DNA from: Prorocentrum cordatum
Lineage: Eukaryota; Sar; Dinophyceae; Prorocentrales; Prorocentraceae
Assembly (NCBI GenBank): GCA_963575745.1
Contig: CAUYUJ010016704.1
Coordinates: 539,192-603,191, forward strand
Reading direction: 5' to 3'
DNA length: 64,000 bases
The notes under the pieces are model-generated. The model was not told where the DNA came from, ran no database searches, and worked only from the letters and a program-made list of their open reading frames with translations. Within the stretch, counting starts at the first letter, position 1, and each line of letters opens with the position of its first letter. This document shows, piece after piece, positions 27,545-38,960 of this stretch. The position numbers and the translations under genes are program-made.

Positions 27545-27990
27545 CGTCGCAAACGACACCAAAGCGCTCAAAAGTGGCCAATGATGCATAAAAAAGGGGC
27601 TGGCGATCCTCTGCCGCGGGCTGCCTCGCTCGTTCGGCACACCTCTCACGTGTTTGGTGGCCCCATAGGGAGACCCACCGAAGGCCCCAGCGGCGACATT
27701 CGCATGCGTTCCCCCCGCCCATTTCGGCATACCTCTCGAGCGTCCCCTGGCCCTATACGGAGCTCCATTGAATGCCCCAATGGCGACGTTCGCATGGCGG
27801 CCCCGCTCCATTCCAGCACGCCCCTCAAAATGTTCGTGGCCCCCTATGGACCGCCACCGAAGGCCACAATGGCTGCGCCCGCATGCGCCCCCGCCTCATT
27901 TCCGCACGCCGCTTAGACGCCTCGTGGCCCCATAAGTAGACTCACCAAAGGCGATGCCCACAACGGCGATTCCTACAACTGCATATGGTT
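27545..27990 (+). repeat. Tandem repeat, period ~89 bp
   Basis: Unit starts TTCGGCACACCTC at about 27634, 27723, 27812 and 27900, each with GGCCCCATA, a CCACCGAAGGCC block and GGCGACATTCGCATG. At least four diverged units. Confidence 0.8.
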
Positions 27991-28109
27991 GGGCCCTTCG
28001 CCAGGAATCGTTCTTCTTTCCCTCTGACGGATTGCGCTCGTTTCACAGGCCCCCCCCCCGGACAACGGTAAAGATCGTACCTGGTGGAGGGGGGGGCCCA
28101 GCACCCCCC

Positions 28110-28345
28110 CCCAATCGGCGTGCGGGGGTGCGCGCCCCCCGCAGGCATGGCGCCGTGCTCACAGGCACGGCGCGGTGCTGAGAAACATGCGTTGGTGCTC
28201 GCAAACGCGCCGTTGCGTTCGCAAGCTCCCCGCTTGCTGCGGCGCCGATCCTACAGGCATGGAGCGGTGCTGAAAAGGCATGACTCGGTACTCACACGCG
28301 TGCTGTGGCGTTTGCAGCCTGTTGCTGTGCGCGTAAGTCGGGCCG
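28110..28345 (+). repeat. Short GC-rich repeats (GCGGTGCTCGCAA type)
   Basis: Degenerate ~22-bp units (GGCACGGCGCGGTGCTGAGA, GGTGCTCGCAAACGCG). Similar strings recur at 29150-29330, on the far side of the GAC/CTC tracts. Confidence 0.55.
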
Positions 28346-28855
28346 GCGTGGGGATGACACTATGCCGATAGCGATGATGCTTACGGCGAGGAGGGAAAAG
28401 GATTACACACTGCAACAAGGCGGCGGGACACCCCCGCCCGCGTGCGCTGGTCGGTGGAAGGCCGTCTGAAACATCGGCGGTTGTCTGGCCGTCGTGGGCC
28501 TTCCCCGTCGCCACGGCTGGGCGCGGGTCGAAAAGCTGGTCGGCCTGGACCTCCGCAGGGGCCCAGGGACCGATGTCGAGTGAACTTCGGCCGGGCTGGG
28601 GGGCCGCCGTTGTCTCTGGGGGATCGTCGCCGCCGCCGCCGCCACCCTTCGCCGGTCGCCGCCACGGCCGCCGCCGCCGCCGCCGCGGTCGTCCTCGTCG
28701 TGCGCCGTCGTGCGTCCTCTTCGTCGTCGTCGTGGTCGTCCTCGTTATCGTCGTGATCGCTGTCGCCGCTACGAATCGATAGGGAGGTCAATTAATTCCA
28801 ATAGACTTCGAACGCCCTTTTCAGATTCGATTTTGGCCCCGACGAGCCCTCCAGG

Positions 28856-28856
<1 letters not shown>

Positions 28857-28908
<52 letters not shown>

Positions 28909-29088
28909 CGACGGAAGTGAGGCATTGTGGTGCACGCAGATGGTGCGGCGCACGCATGCGCTGTGGTGCGCGCTATCGTTGTCGTCCTCGCCACCCTCGT
29001 CGTCGTCGTCGTCCTCCTCCTCCTCCTCCTTCTCCTTCTCCTCCTCCTCCTCCTCCTCCTCCTCCTCCTCCTCCTCCTCCTCCTCCCC
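28857..29088 (+). repeat. (GAC)n then (CTC)n microsatellites
   Basis: GAC run at 28857-28912 and GTC/CTC run at 28997-29088, with unique sequence between. Poly-T, poly-V, poly-R and poly-E frames are read-through. Confidence 0.9.
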
Positions 29089-29519
29089 ATCGTCGTTGTC
29101 GTGCTGTCGCTGTCGGTCGTCGTCGTTGTCTTTGCAGTGTTGAAGCGCATTGTGGTCGGTCGCAGGCCGCTGCGGTGCTCGCAAGCGCCATGCCGGTGCT
29201 CCCAGGCTTGCACATGTGATCGATTCGTGTACCACTGTTGCGTTCGCAAGCACGCCTGGCGCTCGCGCGCATACGATGGCGATCACACAGTGGCAGCGCG
29301 CCCCGACGCGCCCCACCCCGCTTAAGCGCGACCTTTACCCGGGGTCCCAAGCCCCCCCCCCGGTAACGACCATTATCTAGGCGCGCCCCCGCTGCCAGCT
29401 TCGCGCGCCAGCTTTGCGGACTCAAAGCGAGGACCTCACACCTCAGGACAGTTGGGAATGAGTGCAGCAAGAAGCGGTACACAATGACTATTTGAATGAA
29501 GCCGTTTATCTTATTATTT

Positions 29520-29640
29520 TTCATGAAAAACAAAACGAACAAAGCGAACAAAACTAAGAAAACGAGTAAAACAAATGAAACGAATAAAACGAAAAGAATA
29601 AATGAAACAGACAAATCATAATAAATGCTGCAAATAAGAA
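29520..29640 (+). repeat. A-rich AAAACGAAT repeats
   Basis: Units like AAAACGAAC/AAAACGAAT of 9-10 bp in an AT-rich island. The hydrophobic minus frame through it comes from TTCGTTTT repeats. Confidence 0.7.
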
Positions 29641-29699
29641 ACAAACTAGAAAACATTGAATAAAACGTTGTCATGTCGTTTTCACGCATGTTCAATTAT

Positions 29700-30420
29700 G
29701 AACTCGTTGCGAACAGTGATCATTGATTTTGAGACCTTTGAATCATGCCACATGGCGCCACATACCATGCCACGATGGAGCCCCTCAGGACCTACCCCAG
29801 CTAGGTCTGGGACCAGCGAGTCCCGTTGGGTAGATTGCAGCGGGCCTGGCAGACCCTCAAGAATAAGGTTCAGGAGAAGATGTCTTAGGCTGGCGTCCGT
29901 GGGCCCCTGGAGGTTCGATGGCCCAGTTTAGATCGTTGTGGATGGGGCACGCAGCCCAAGACTCCAATCGTGGAAGACCAGGGCCTAGTCATCGATCTCT
30001 TGCAGGCGCCTCCTAAGTCGGCACGCGAACTGGCACGCCAAGGAGTTTAGGGTTGGCATGCTAGGAGAATACTGGAGCACCACCGAGATGGTTGCACAGG
30101 TAATGAGAAGATCTGACTCCGCATCCTGGGCGAGTACTTGGGTGTAGCCAAGGCGGTCGTCAGGCACCCTGGATGTGGGCTGGGGGCATTTGGACCCTAG
30201 ATTGCCAGCACCAGTCAGGGTATAACATGCCTGTTGCGTGCCCTGGTGTGGGGGGCCGCTCGCACCAAGCTGGGACATGATTTGTTTGACCGCGCCTGCT
30301 CTTATGTCGACACGAATGACGAGGACCCCGTGTGGGACCCCAAGTTGGCGAGAAAAAAATGTCCAAGGGCTTGCTGGCCCAGACTAGGATAATTTAATGC
30401 GTGTATATGTCTGCCGTTAT
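29700..30420. other. Intergenic, no recognised gene
   Basis: Mixed-composition sequence with only short frames. No motif, tRNA or repeat recognised. Confidence 0.4.
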
Positions 30421-30424
30421 ACCC

Positions 30425-30610
30425 ACAGTCCCACCAGCCCTCTGGGCGTAGGTGGTTTAATGGAGTTCGCCGTCTCTCCTTTCCAAAACCCCTACTTCCC
30501 CTGCTCGGGGCAGCGGTTTATCACTGTTCCCTATTAATATACACCCCCTCACCCAGGCGACTGGGAGCCAACCCGCGCCAATGAGGGCCCCCCCCACCAT
30601 CCCTTGCACA
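30425..30610 (+). repeat. Dispersed repeat B, copy 2
   Basis: Matches 1365-1560 (CAGCCCTCTGGGCGTAGG, GGTTTATCACTGTTCCCTAT). Confidence 0.55.
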
Positions 30611-30699
30611 ACAACACTACAAAACACACTCTGCCTCCAAATTCGGAGCATGCGCAGCGAACCCGCCATCCCTGTCAAAAAACAATACAGAATACACTT

Positions 30700-30752
30700 G
30701 GCGGCGGCGGCGGCGGCGGCTGCGGCGGGGGCAGCGGCTGCGGCGGCTGCGG

Positions 30753-30785
<33 letters not shown>

Positions 30786-30790
30786 GCGGC

Positions 30791-30836
<46 letters not shown>

Positions 30837-30976
30837 GGCGGCGGCGGCGGCGCGCGGCGGCGGCAGCGGCGGCTGCGCGGCGACGGCGGCAGCGGCGGCG
30901 GCGGCGGCGGCGCGGCGGCGGCGGCGGCGGCGGCGGCGGGCGGCGGCGACGGCGGCGGAGGCGGCGGCAGCGGCGG
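30700..30976 (+). repeat. (GGC)n microsatellite
   Basis: About 90 GGC-type triplets with interruptions, between repeat B and repeat A. Probably refractory to sequencing. Poly-A, poly-G and poly-P frames are not genes. Confidence 0.95.
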
Positions 30977-30979
30977 GGT

Positions 30980-31140
30980 GACCCCCAGTAGCTGCCCATC
31001 CAAAGACGACTGCTGAATATGCTGCGGCTCGGGCCAGGCTCGGGTGCTACGTATGTGTTGGGAGGGCGGGTGAGAGTGAGCGAGACGGCTTGCGGGCGGG
31101 GAGGGCGTCTTGACTCCTCTCCCTACCCCTCCCCTGGGCC
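30980..31140 (+). repeat. Dispersed repeat A, copy 2
   Basis: Homologous to 978-1125 and followed at once by a CCAAGA-type minisatellite, as the repeat A/B block near 1 kb is followed by one at 1.95 kb. Confidence 0.7.
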
Positions 31141-31164
31141 GTGGAGGGGTGGGGGGCGCTGGTA

Positions 31165-31790
31165 GTTAGAGCGCCCAAGATGGCCCAAGATGGCTCCAAG
31201 AGGGCCCCCGGGAGCCCACGATGGCCTCCAAGATGGCTCAAGATACCTCAAGATGGTTCAAGATAGCCCCCGACACACATCCAAGAGGCCTCAAGACGGT
31301 CCCAAGACGCTTTCAAGTGCCATCCGAGCCCTCCAAGGACCACGCCCCCCAGCAGGCCCAACTCCTCCAAACCTCTAGGGAAGTCAATGTGGTTGGCCTT
31401 CTCGCATGTTCGCTCCCGGTGGGCGCTTGGGGCCTCAAGATGGCCCCAAGAGAAGCCCAAGAGGGCCCAAAGAGGGCCCAACAAGCGCCCAAGAGAGCTC
31501 CAAGAGCGGCCCGAGAGGGCCCAGGAATCTTTGTTTGAGCCTCCGAGGGGGGTGCTGAGCGCAGTGGGGTCCAAGAAGCCACGGTTACCATTTGCCCCCC
31601 CCTCCCCCCCTTTTGAGCCATGGGGCCCAAGAGGCCAATAAGCCTCCCAGACCCCTCCAAGGAGCCCCAAAGAGGGCTCCAAGACCCCCAAAATGAGCGC
31701 CAAGAAGGCCCCAAGAGTGTCCCAAGAGGCCCCACAGGAGGGGGCCCTCAGAGAGCCCCTAAGTTGGCCTTCCTCGTCCTTCAAGACCCT
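31165..31790 (+). repeat. CCAAGATGGCC minisatellite
   Basis: Same family as 12080-13990 (CCCAAGATGGCTCCAAGA, AGGGCCCAAAGAGGGCCC). It leads within ~60 bp into the giant CTC tract. Confidence 0.8.
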
Positions 31791-31849
31791 CTCACAACAA
31801 CATGCCTTTAAAGCCCGACTTCCTATTCTCCTTGTCGTCGTCCGTCCCG

Positions 31850-32743
31850 TCCCTCCTCCTCCTCCTCCTCCTCCTCCTCCTCCTCCTCCTCCTCCTCCTC
31901 CTCCGCCTCCTCCTCCTCCTCCTCCTCCTCTTCCTCACTATCCTCCTCCTCCTCCTCCTCCTCCTCCTCCTCCTCCTCCTCCTCCACCTCCTCCTCCTCC
32001 TCCTCCTCCCCTCCTCCTCCTCCTCCTCCTCCTCCTCCTCCTCCTCCTCCTCCTCCTCCTCCTCCTCCTCCTCCTCCTCCTCCTCCTCCTCTCTCCTCCT
32101 CCTCCTCCTCCTCCTCCTCCTCCTCCTCCTCCTCCTCCTCCTCCTCCTCCTCCTCCTCCTCCTCCTCCTCCTCCCTCCCTCCCTCCCTCCCTCCCTCCCT
32201 CCCTCCTCCCTCCCTCCCTCCCTCCCTCCCTCCCTCCCTCCCTCCCCCCTCCCTCCCTCCCTCCCTCCCTCCCTCCTCCCTCCCTCCCTCCTCCTCCCTC
32301 CTCCTCCTCCTCCTCCTCCTCCCTCCTCCTCCTCCTCCTCCTCCTCCTCCTCCTCCTCCTCCTCCTCCTCCTCCTCTCTCCCTCCTCCTCCTCCTCCTCC
32401 TCCTCCTCCTCCTCCTCCTCCTCCTCCTCCTCCTCCTCCTCCTCCTCCTCCTCCTCCTCCTCCTCCCTCCTCCTCCTCCTCCTCCTCCTCCTCCTCCTCC
32501 TCCTCCTCTCCTCCTCCTCCTCCTCCTCCTCCTCCTCCTCCTCCTCCTCCTCCTCCTCCTCCTCCTCCTCCTCCGTCCCTCCTCCTCCTCCTCCTCCTCG
32601 TTTTCCTCTCCTCCTCCGCTTTTTCCTCCTCCCTCCTCCTCCTCCTCCGCCTCCTTCTCCTCCTCTTGTTCCTCCTCCTCCCTTTTTCCTCCTCCTCCTC
32701 CTCCTCCTCCTCCTCCTCCTCCTCCTCCTCCTCCTCCTCCTCC
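31850..32743 (+). repeat. Giant (CTC)n/(CCCT)n microsatellite
   Basis: Almost 900 bp of pyrimidine-only triplets, with a (CCCT)n segment at about 32172-32290. Frames of 320-365 residues (poly-L/S/P, or poly-G/E/R on the minus strand) are read-through. Confidence 0.97.
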
Positions 32744-32749
32744 CGCTCT

Positions 32750-32930
32750 GTACCCCCCAAGATAGTCCCAGAAGGTCGAGCTCCAGGTAGCACCCCCAGA
32801 TACCTCCAAGAGGCCTCAAGATAGCCACAAGGCGGTCCAAGATAGGTGAGCATGGCTCAGGGTAGCCTCCGACAGCCTCTGGCCAAACATTGCTCACGAT
32901 AGCCTCCAAGAGGCCTCAAAAAAGCATCCG
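32750..32930 (+). repeat. Dispersed repeat E, copy 1 (after CTC tract)
   Basis: GGTCGAGCTCCAGGTAGCAC ... CCTCCAAGAGGCCTCAAGAT ... AGCCACAAG...GGTCCAAGATAG, matching 40590-40690. Both copies directly follow a CTC tract. Confidence 0.75.
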
Positions 32931-32941
32931 ATCGTGTCTGG

Positions 32942-33824
32942 ATGGGCTGGTGGGGATACGCGAGGCATCAATACTTTCCTTCCAGGGTCTCCACGGGGCT
33001 TGAGGTGAAGCTGTGGGGTGATTGCTGCTCGGAAAGAGCTGGGCGGCCCTCACTTGTGTACACTGATGGGTCTGGACTGGCCCCGTCATGGCCAGAGTTG
33101 GGACGATGTGGCTGGGGGTATGTCAGCTGGGAGGTAATAAACTTTCTACCCGAGCTGCGCATGGGCCCCGCGAAGGACCCATCCAGACAGTAGGACCGGC
33201 TGAACGTGCAGCGCTGCTCGCGGCAATCGGATTGCTCCCGCAGGTGTCCCTGGCCGTCTCGGATCTGGATTCGTTCGCGGCGGCAGGAAAGGAGTGGCAC
33301 GAAGTCCACTCTGACGGCAAGGCGCAGTATGCTGATTCCTGGAGGAGCATATACGCCTCCATGCAGGGGCGGGCAGCGCCCAAATCTTATTGGTGTTCAG
33401 CTCACACAGAAGCGGAGGAGTTCGTTTTGAGCGCCCAGCATCCTCGGGAGTACTACCTCGGGAAAGCCTGTGCGGACAGGTTTGCGACATGGAGGCGATG
33501 ACTCACGAGCTTGCGGATACGTTGAAGGAGCCCTTCTGTCGGATGCTATGCTGCAGGCGCGCGTCTATTATTGCACTAGCTGCTCATGAAGTGGCGCCTG
33601 AGTGTGGCGTAGCTGGCGATGAGGCGGTCTCGGTTCGTGAAGGGGTGTTGGTGCCCGCTGAAGCTATTGTCGAGCTTCACAGGCACCGAGTGTTGATGAC
33701 CCCCGCAGCCATGGTCTGCACCAGATGTGGCTCGTACCAGGCGAGCCTGGGTAGAGTGGCCAATTGCAGGCCAAGGCTAGTGTGCTGGCCCCGCCGAGCG
33801 TGGCCCCGCCAGGTACAGACATAA
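32942..33824 (+). pseudogene. LINE-like ORF2 tail: RNase H plus CxxC module, frameshifted
   Basis: Plus-strand remnant. RNase H residues are all visible across a frame change near 33170: VYTDGSG (D, 33057), PAERAALLAAI (E), LAVSDLDSF (D) and LGKACADRFA (D). A second shift near 33480 leads into MEAMTHELADTLKEPFCRML, then HRHRVLMTPAAMVCTRCGSY with a downstream C...C, a zinc-ribbon-like end that commonly follows RNase H in dinoflagellate non-LTR elements (from memory). No reverse transcriptase is found upstream: the CTC tract and repeat E lie there, so the element is 5'-truncated. Not functional as read. Confidence 0.6.
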
Positions 33825-33984
33825 TCACAAGATTGCCCCCAGTCGGGCTTGCCCCTTGATGTTTGACCGTTCTACATATTCTAGGCGCTTCGCGTCTCAC
33901 CTCCTCGCTTGATTCATTCGGTTGGGCTGCCAGTGAGATGGCCCGTGCTCCCGTCCTTCGATTGCACGACTCGGTCAGCCTGGT

Positions 33985-34140
33985 GTTCCTCCTCATCATC
34001 ATCCTCCTCCTCCGTCTCCTCCTCCTCCCTCCTCCCTCCTCGCTCCTCCCTCCTCCGTTCTCTCTTGTCCTCCTCCTCCTGCAACTCCTTCCCTACCTCC
34101 CGCCCTCCCTCCTTTCCTCCCTATTTCCTCCTTATTCCTG
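33985..34140 (+). repeat. CTC/CCTT-rich tract
   Basis: Imperfect CTC, TCCCT and TCCT repeats. Confidence 0.7.
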
Positions 34141-34343
34141 CACCTTCCTGCTTCGCAGCCCAAACAAAAGGGGACGAATCCTTCCCCCGGGAACGCACAT
34201 TCAGTCTGCTTCACGTCAACAAACGCACAGACTCAGACATCCCACTTCCAAATCAGAACCCCAATTCGTCCACCCACAGTGAGACTTCTGCAAACATGTT
34301 GGGCAAGTAATGGCCACGAACTCGGAGCCGCCTCTCAGAAGGG

Positions 34344-34353
34344 TCATCATCAC

Positions 34354-34424
<71 letters not shown>

Positions 34425-34474
34425 GCAACACCATCATCATCATCATCAGCATCATCATCATCATCATCATCATT

Positions 34475-34520
<46 letters not shown>

Positions 34521-34830
34521 GTATCATCATCATCATCAGCAGCAGCATCATCATCATCATCAGCATCAGCATCATCATCATCATCAGCATCAGCATCATC
34601 ATCATCATCATCATCATCATCAGCATCATCGTCATCATCAGCAGCAGCAGCAGCATCACCATCATCATCATCATCATCATCGTCAGCAGCAGAAGCAGCA
34701 GCGGCATCAGCATCAGCAGCATCCTCAGCATCAGCACCATCACCATCAGCATCAGCATCATAATCAGCATCAGCATCAGCATCATCATCATCATTGGCAT
34801 CATCATCATAATCAGCATCATCAGCTTCAG

Positions 34831-34898
<68 letters not shown>

Positions 34899-35050
34899 CC
34901 ATCACCATCACCATCGTCATCATCATCACCATCCTCATCATCATCATCAGCAGCAGAATCTGTATCAGCATCAGCATCATCATCATCATAATAATCATCA
35001 TCAGTATCATCACCATACTCATCATCATCAACATTATCAACATCATCATC
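34344..35050 (+). repeat. (CAT)n microsatellite with CAG/CAC variants
   Basis: About 700 bp, CAT on the plus strand, interspersed with CAG and CAC. Gives a His/Gln frame of 403 residues and poly-I and poly-D/M frames, all treated as read-through. Confidence 0.97.
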
Positions 35051-35056
35051 GTATGC

Positions 35057-35230
35057 CTCCTCCTCGTCCTCCTCCATCGTCTCATTCATGTTCCTCCTTT
35101 CTCCATCCTTCTCTTCCTCCTCCTCCTCCTCCTCCTCCTCCTCCTCCTCCTCTTTCTCCTCCTCCTCCTCCTCCTCTTCATCCTCCTCCTCCTCCTCCAC
35201 CTCCTCCTCACCCTTCTCCTCTTCCACCTC
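35057..35230 (+). repeat. (CTC)n microsatellite
   Basis: Directly follows the CAT tract: a compound microsatellite. Confidence 0.9.
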
Positions 35231-35410
35231 CTACCCTCCGCCTCCTCCTGCTCCCCCTTGCCCACATGACTCCTCGGAGGGGGGCGGAGGACGGCTGGAG
35301 TCGAGGGCGGCACCCGGGGGGTCGCCGGCCTGGGAACGAGGCGGCGCAGGTCGAGGCCGCAGGCGATCTGGTTGACCGCCTGAGCGCCAGAAGGCTCTGG
35401 TTTCTATCCG

Positions 35411-35517
35411 CTCTCGCTCTCGCTCTCTCGCTCTCTCTCTCTCTCTCTCGCTCTTTGTGTTTCTCTCTCTCTCTCTCTCTCTCTTTGTGATTCTCTCTCT
35501 CTCTCTTTTTCTCCCTC

Positions 35518-35572
<55 letters not shown>

Positions 35573-35594
35573 AGAGAGAGAGAGAGGGAGAGAG
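35411..35594 (+). repeat. (CT)n microsatellite ending in a short (GA)n
   Basis: CT dinucleotides with CG and TTTG interruptions. The run ends CTTTCTAGAGAGAGAG, so its last part can pair with the CT run. Confidence 0.95.
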
Positions 35595-35774
35595 CGGCCG
35601 TCCAGAAATAATCAGGCAGCGAGCGACGACTGGCCGGAGCGTGCAGTGAACTGCCAGATGCACTGCGCTGGCGGGCGAGGGCGAGCTCGCCCGCCTCCGA
35701 GCGGTGCGGAAAGATGGCTACGCCTTCCTCCCCCTTGCGCGTAGAAGAAAAAGAACAACTTCCTCTCTGAAAAA

Positions 35775-35878
35775 CCTCCTCCTCCTCCTCCTCCTCCTCC
35801 GCCTCCTCCTCCCTCCTCCTCCTCCTCCTCCTCCTCCTCCTCCTCCTCCTCCTCCTCCTCCTCCTCCTCCTCCTCCTC
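35775..35878 (+). repeat. (CTC)n microsatellite
   Basis: About 34 units, abutting the minisatellite on its right. Confidence 0.95.
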
Positions 35879-35880
35879 AC

Positions 35881-36600
35881 GCTAGGTCCGCGCCCCCGAC
35901 GCTCCCAAAGGGCCCCCCGCCAACGCCGCAGGAGCGCGGCCCCAGGCGCTTGCTCCCCGGGCGGCTCCCCGAGCGCTCCCAGGCGCCGGAGACGTCCCAC
36001 GGCTTTCCCAAACGCTCCAGGAGTGCCCACAAGCGCTCCTCGGCGGCCCCAGGCGCTCCCGGGGATTCCCAGACGTTCCCGTTCCCACACGCCCAGACGC
36101 TTCCAGGCAATCCCAAGCGGCCGCAGCCAGGCGCTCACGAGGCAGCCCCAGGAGGCCCCAAACGCTCCCAGACGCCCCCACTCACTCGCTGGCGGTCCCC
36201 GGCGCTCCCGGAGCGCCCAAGCGATCCCAGGAAGCCCCGGGCGCTGCCAGACGCTTCTTCCAGACGCTGCCAGACGCCCCCAGACGCTCCCCGAGAAATC
36301 CCACACGCTCCGCGAGCGCCCGAGCGCACCCGGGCGCCCCCTGCCGCTCCCCAGGCGCTCCCCAAGCGCCCCCTGAGTTCCTCAAGCGCTCGCAAGCGCT
36401 CCCGCGACGGCCCCAGGCGCTCCCAAGCGCCCCCAGACGGCCCGGGAGCGCCCAAGCGCTCCCTGGGCGGCCCCAGGCGCCCCAAGAGGTTTCAAAAGCC
36501 GCGGGGAGCTCCAAGGAGCACCAGGAAGCCCCAGAAGCCCCAGCAATCGAAGGCCCCAAGACGCTCCAGGCAGCCTCACTGAAGCACCAGGGGGCGCACG
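35881..36600 (+). repeat. GCTCCCAGGCGCCCC minisatellite
   Basis: Degenerate ~15-bp units (CGCTCCCAAGCGCCCC, AGACGCTCCC). Analogous in build to the CCAAGA arrays, but a different unit. The G/A/W/S-rich minus frames are read-through. Confidence 0.8.
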
Positions 36601-36949
36601 GGCAGCACTCCCAAGTTGCCGGGAAGCCTCAGAGAGTGCCCGGGAAACTCGGGGAGCCACAGGGCCTCCCAGGAAGCACCAGGAGGAAGAGTCAGGAACC
36701 CAGACATCCGACGTCTCGATTTTTTCGAGACGCGGGCCCCTGACCTCCCGACCACTTCCCTGGGACCGGTTTTTCATCCCGGGTCGTTTTTTGACGGTCC
36801 CGAGGACCGGCGAGGGCCCCGAAAGGCCAAAAACTATGAAAAACCTCTGTCTCGATTTTGTTCGAGACGCAAGCTTTGGGAGGCCCCTCGAGGCCAGAGG
36901 AAGTTCCGGGCCCCCCGCGCCATCGAGCGCTGACCGCTCGCGCGGGGAA

Positions 36950-38240
36950 GCTGCCCGGCGCCACGCGCCGACCCCCGCGCGAGCATTTGCGCTCCGAGGC
37001 CCTCGCCGCCGCGGCCTGCGCGAGTCCTCCCCCCGCGCGCGCGAGCGCCACGCAGCTGCGCGAGGAGACAGCTCCCCTGACCTTCCAGGAGGGCAAAAAA
37101 AAGCACCCGACTCAAACACCGATCCCGAGGCTCTTCTACATCTTGGCTTGAGGCTGTTTCGCTCAGCTGTTTAGGTTTTTAGGTCTCCAGTGCTAAAAAA
37201 TGGCTCTCTGGAAGGTCAGGGTCGGCGCCCTGCGCCGACACCCGCGCGAAGACCGCGCGCTGAAACCGCCGGCGGCGCGACGCGCGCGCCCTCCTCGCCC
37301 GCGCGCTCGGGGGCTGCCCAGTCGCGCGAAGCGTCTGCCCGGCGCAGCGCCCCGGCCCCGGCGCGAGCACCTGCGTTCCAGGTCGCCGACGCGACGCGCG
37401 AGTCCTCGCCTGCGCGCGCGGGCGCAACAGAGTCGCGCGAGGAGGCTCCGCGGCGCGGCGCGTCGACGCCCGCGTGGAAAATCGCGCGCCGAGACCGCCG
37501 CCGACACGACGCGCGAGTCGAGAAAGCCATCGAGTTTCTCCTCATGCAGACCTCGCCACCTGCTCGGCGGTCGCGCTGCGATGAACCGGCATGCGCGGCG
37601 TCGTTCGTCGTTTGCAGGTCGTCGTCGTCGTCCGCCGTCCGTCCTTCGTCGCCAGCCGTCGTCCTGGCATCCGTTCGCTGTTCGTCCTTCGTCGTTCGTC
37701 TTCGTCTTCGTCGTCGTTCGTCGCCCGTCGCCCGTCGTTCGTCGCTCGGCGTTCGTCGCCCCTTTGTGACCTACGCCCGCTGGGAGGGCGACGCGCGCCA
37801 CCTTCCCGCTGTTGCGGGGGGCGGCGCAGAAGCGGGGGCGAGAAAGCGCGCTCTCGGGCACAGCCGAGGCCGGGCGCGCGGGCCGGGGCGCGAGGGTGTG
37901 CGAGCGCGCACTCACGCACCCCACCGACGCGGCGCGCGAGGTCCTCCTCTGCGCGCGCGAGCGCTACCCAGTCGCGCGAAGAAGCAGCTCGGCGCCCTCT
38001 GCCGACCCCCGCGCGAACACCGCGCGCTGAGACCGCTGGCGACGCGACGCGCGCGTCCTCGTCCGCGCGCTGGAGAGCTGCCCGGTCGCGCGAAGTGCCA
38101 GCCCAGCCCAGCGCCCGACCCCAGCGCGAGCACTTGCGTTCCAAGTCGCTGACGCGACGCGCGGGCGCGCGAGCGCTACACAGTCGCGCGAGGAGGCCGC
38201 TCGGCGCCGCGCGCCGACGCCCGCGCGAGGTCGTTCGTCG
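36950..38240 (+). repeat. GC-rich tandem repeat, 111-bp unit within ~540-bp blocks
   Basis: Units such as CGCCGACACCCGCGCGAA ... GCGACGCGCGCG ... CCCAGTCGCGCGAAG repeat every ~111 bp (37 codons), e.g. near 37227, 37340 and 37450. A larger block (111-bp units, CGTCGTTCGT tract, then CCCCTTTGTGACCTACGCCC) occurs twice, with the last segment at 37769-37885 and 38304-38432. Confidence 0.75.
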
Positions 38241-38518
38241 TCTTCGTCGTCCTCGTCATCGTTCGTCGCCCGTTTGTGATCGTACGGCGTTCGTCGTTCG
38301 TCGCCCCTTTGTGATCTACACCCGCTGGGAGTGCGACGCACATCACCTTCCCCCTTTCTAAGGGGGCGGCGCAGGGGTGGAGGCGAGGGAGCTCGCTCTC
38401 GGGCGCAGCCGAGGCAAAATGGGCGGGCTGGGACACCAGCATCGCGAGCGCGCACCAACGCATCACACCCCCATCAATCATTTTAAAGGGGTGGGATGCG
38501 TGCGCGCATTTCTCGTAA

Positions 38519-38519
38519 G

Positions 38520-38557
<38 letters not shown>

Positions 38558-38603
38558 CTCTTTATATTTCTCTATGTATGTATTGTGTGTGTGTTTCTTT
38601 CTA

Positions 38604-38667
<64 letters not shown>

Positions 38668-38672
38668 TCTCA
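38519..38672 (+). repeat. (CT)n microsatellite
   Basis: Two CT runs around a TATGTATTGTGTGTGTG segment. Confidence 0.95.
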
Positions 38673-38784
38673 GTATATGTGTGTCTGTCTGTCTAAGCAC
38701 ATCGTCTTCGGCACCGCCTGTTCCCGAGGTTTTGCCTCCTCCTGGCCTTGACGCGAGGCCCCTCCTTCTGTCCCCCCTCTGTTA

Positions 38785-38960
38785 ATTCAAGCTTCGCGCG
38801 GCCCGCTTAGCTTCGACCGGAAGAGGTGCGCTCTCGACCTGCGAATCAAAAGTGTCTGTCTGTCTCTCTCTCTCTCGCTCTCTTCCTCTCGCTCTCTCTT
38901 CCTCGCTCTCCCTCTCTCTATCTCTCCCTTGCTCTCTCTCTCTCTCTATCTTTCTCTCTT
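38785..38960 (+). repeat. Dispersed repeat D, copy 2, plus (CT)n
   Basis: 38785-38855 matches 23740-23830, and CT/TC runs follow at 38859-38960. Confidence 0.65.

Noticed and set aside
31693-32909. Open frames of 320-365 residues of poly-L/S/P or poly-G/E/R
   Set aside because: They translate the giant CTC/CCCT microsatellite in all six frames; no start context, domain or non-repeat sequence.
34344-35050. CRISPR-like array (regular repeats)
   Set aside because: Pure triplet microsatellite; no repeat-spacer structure and a eukaryotic context.
34253-35490. A 403-residue His/Gln-rich protein and its poly-Asp and poly-Ile counterparts
   Set aside because: Read-through of the CAT/CAG array in every frame.
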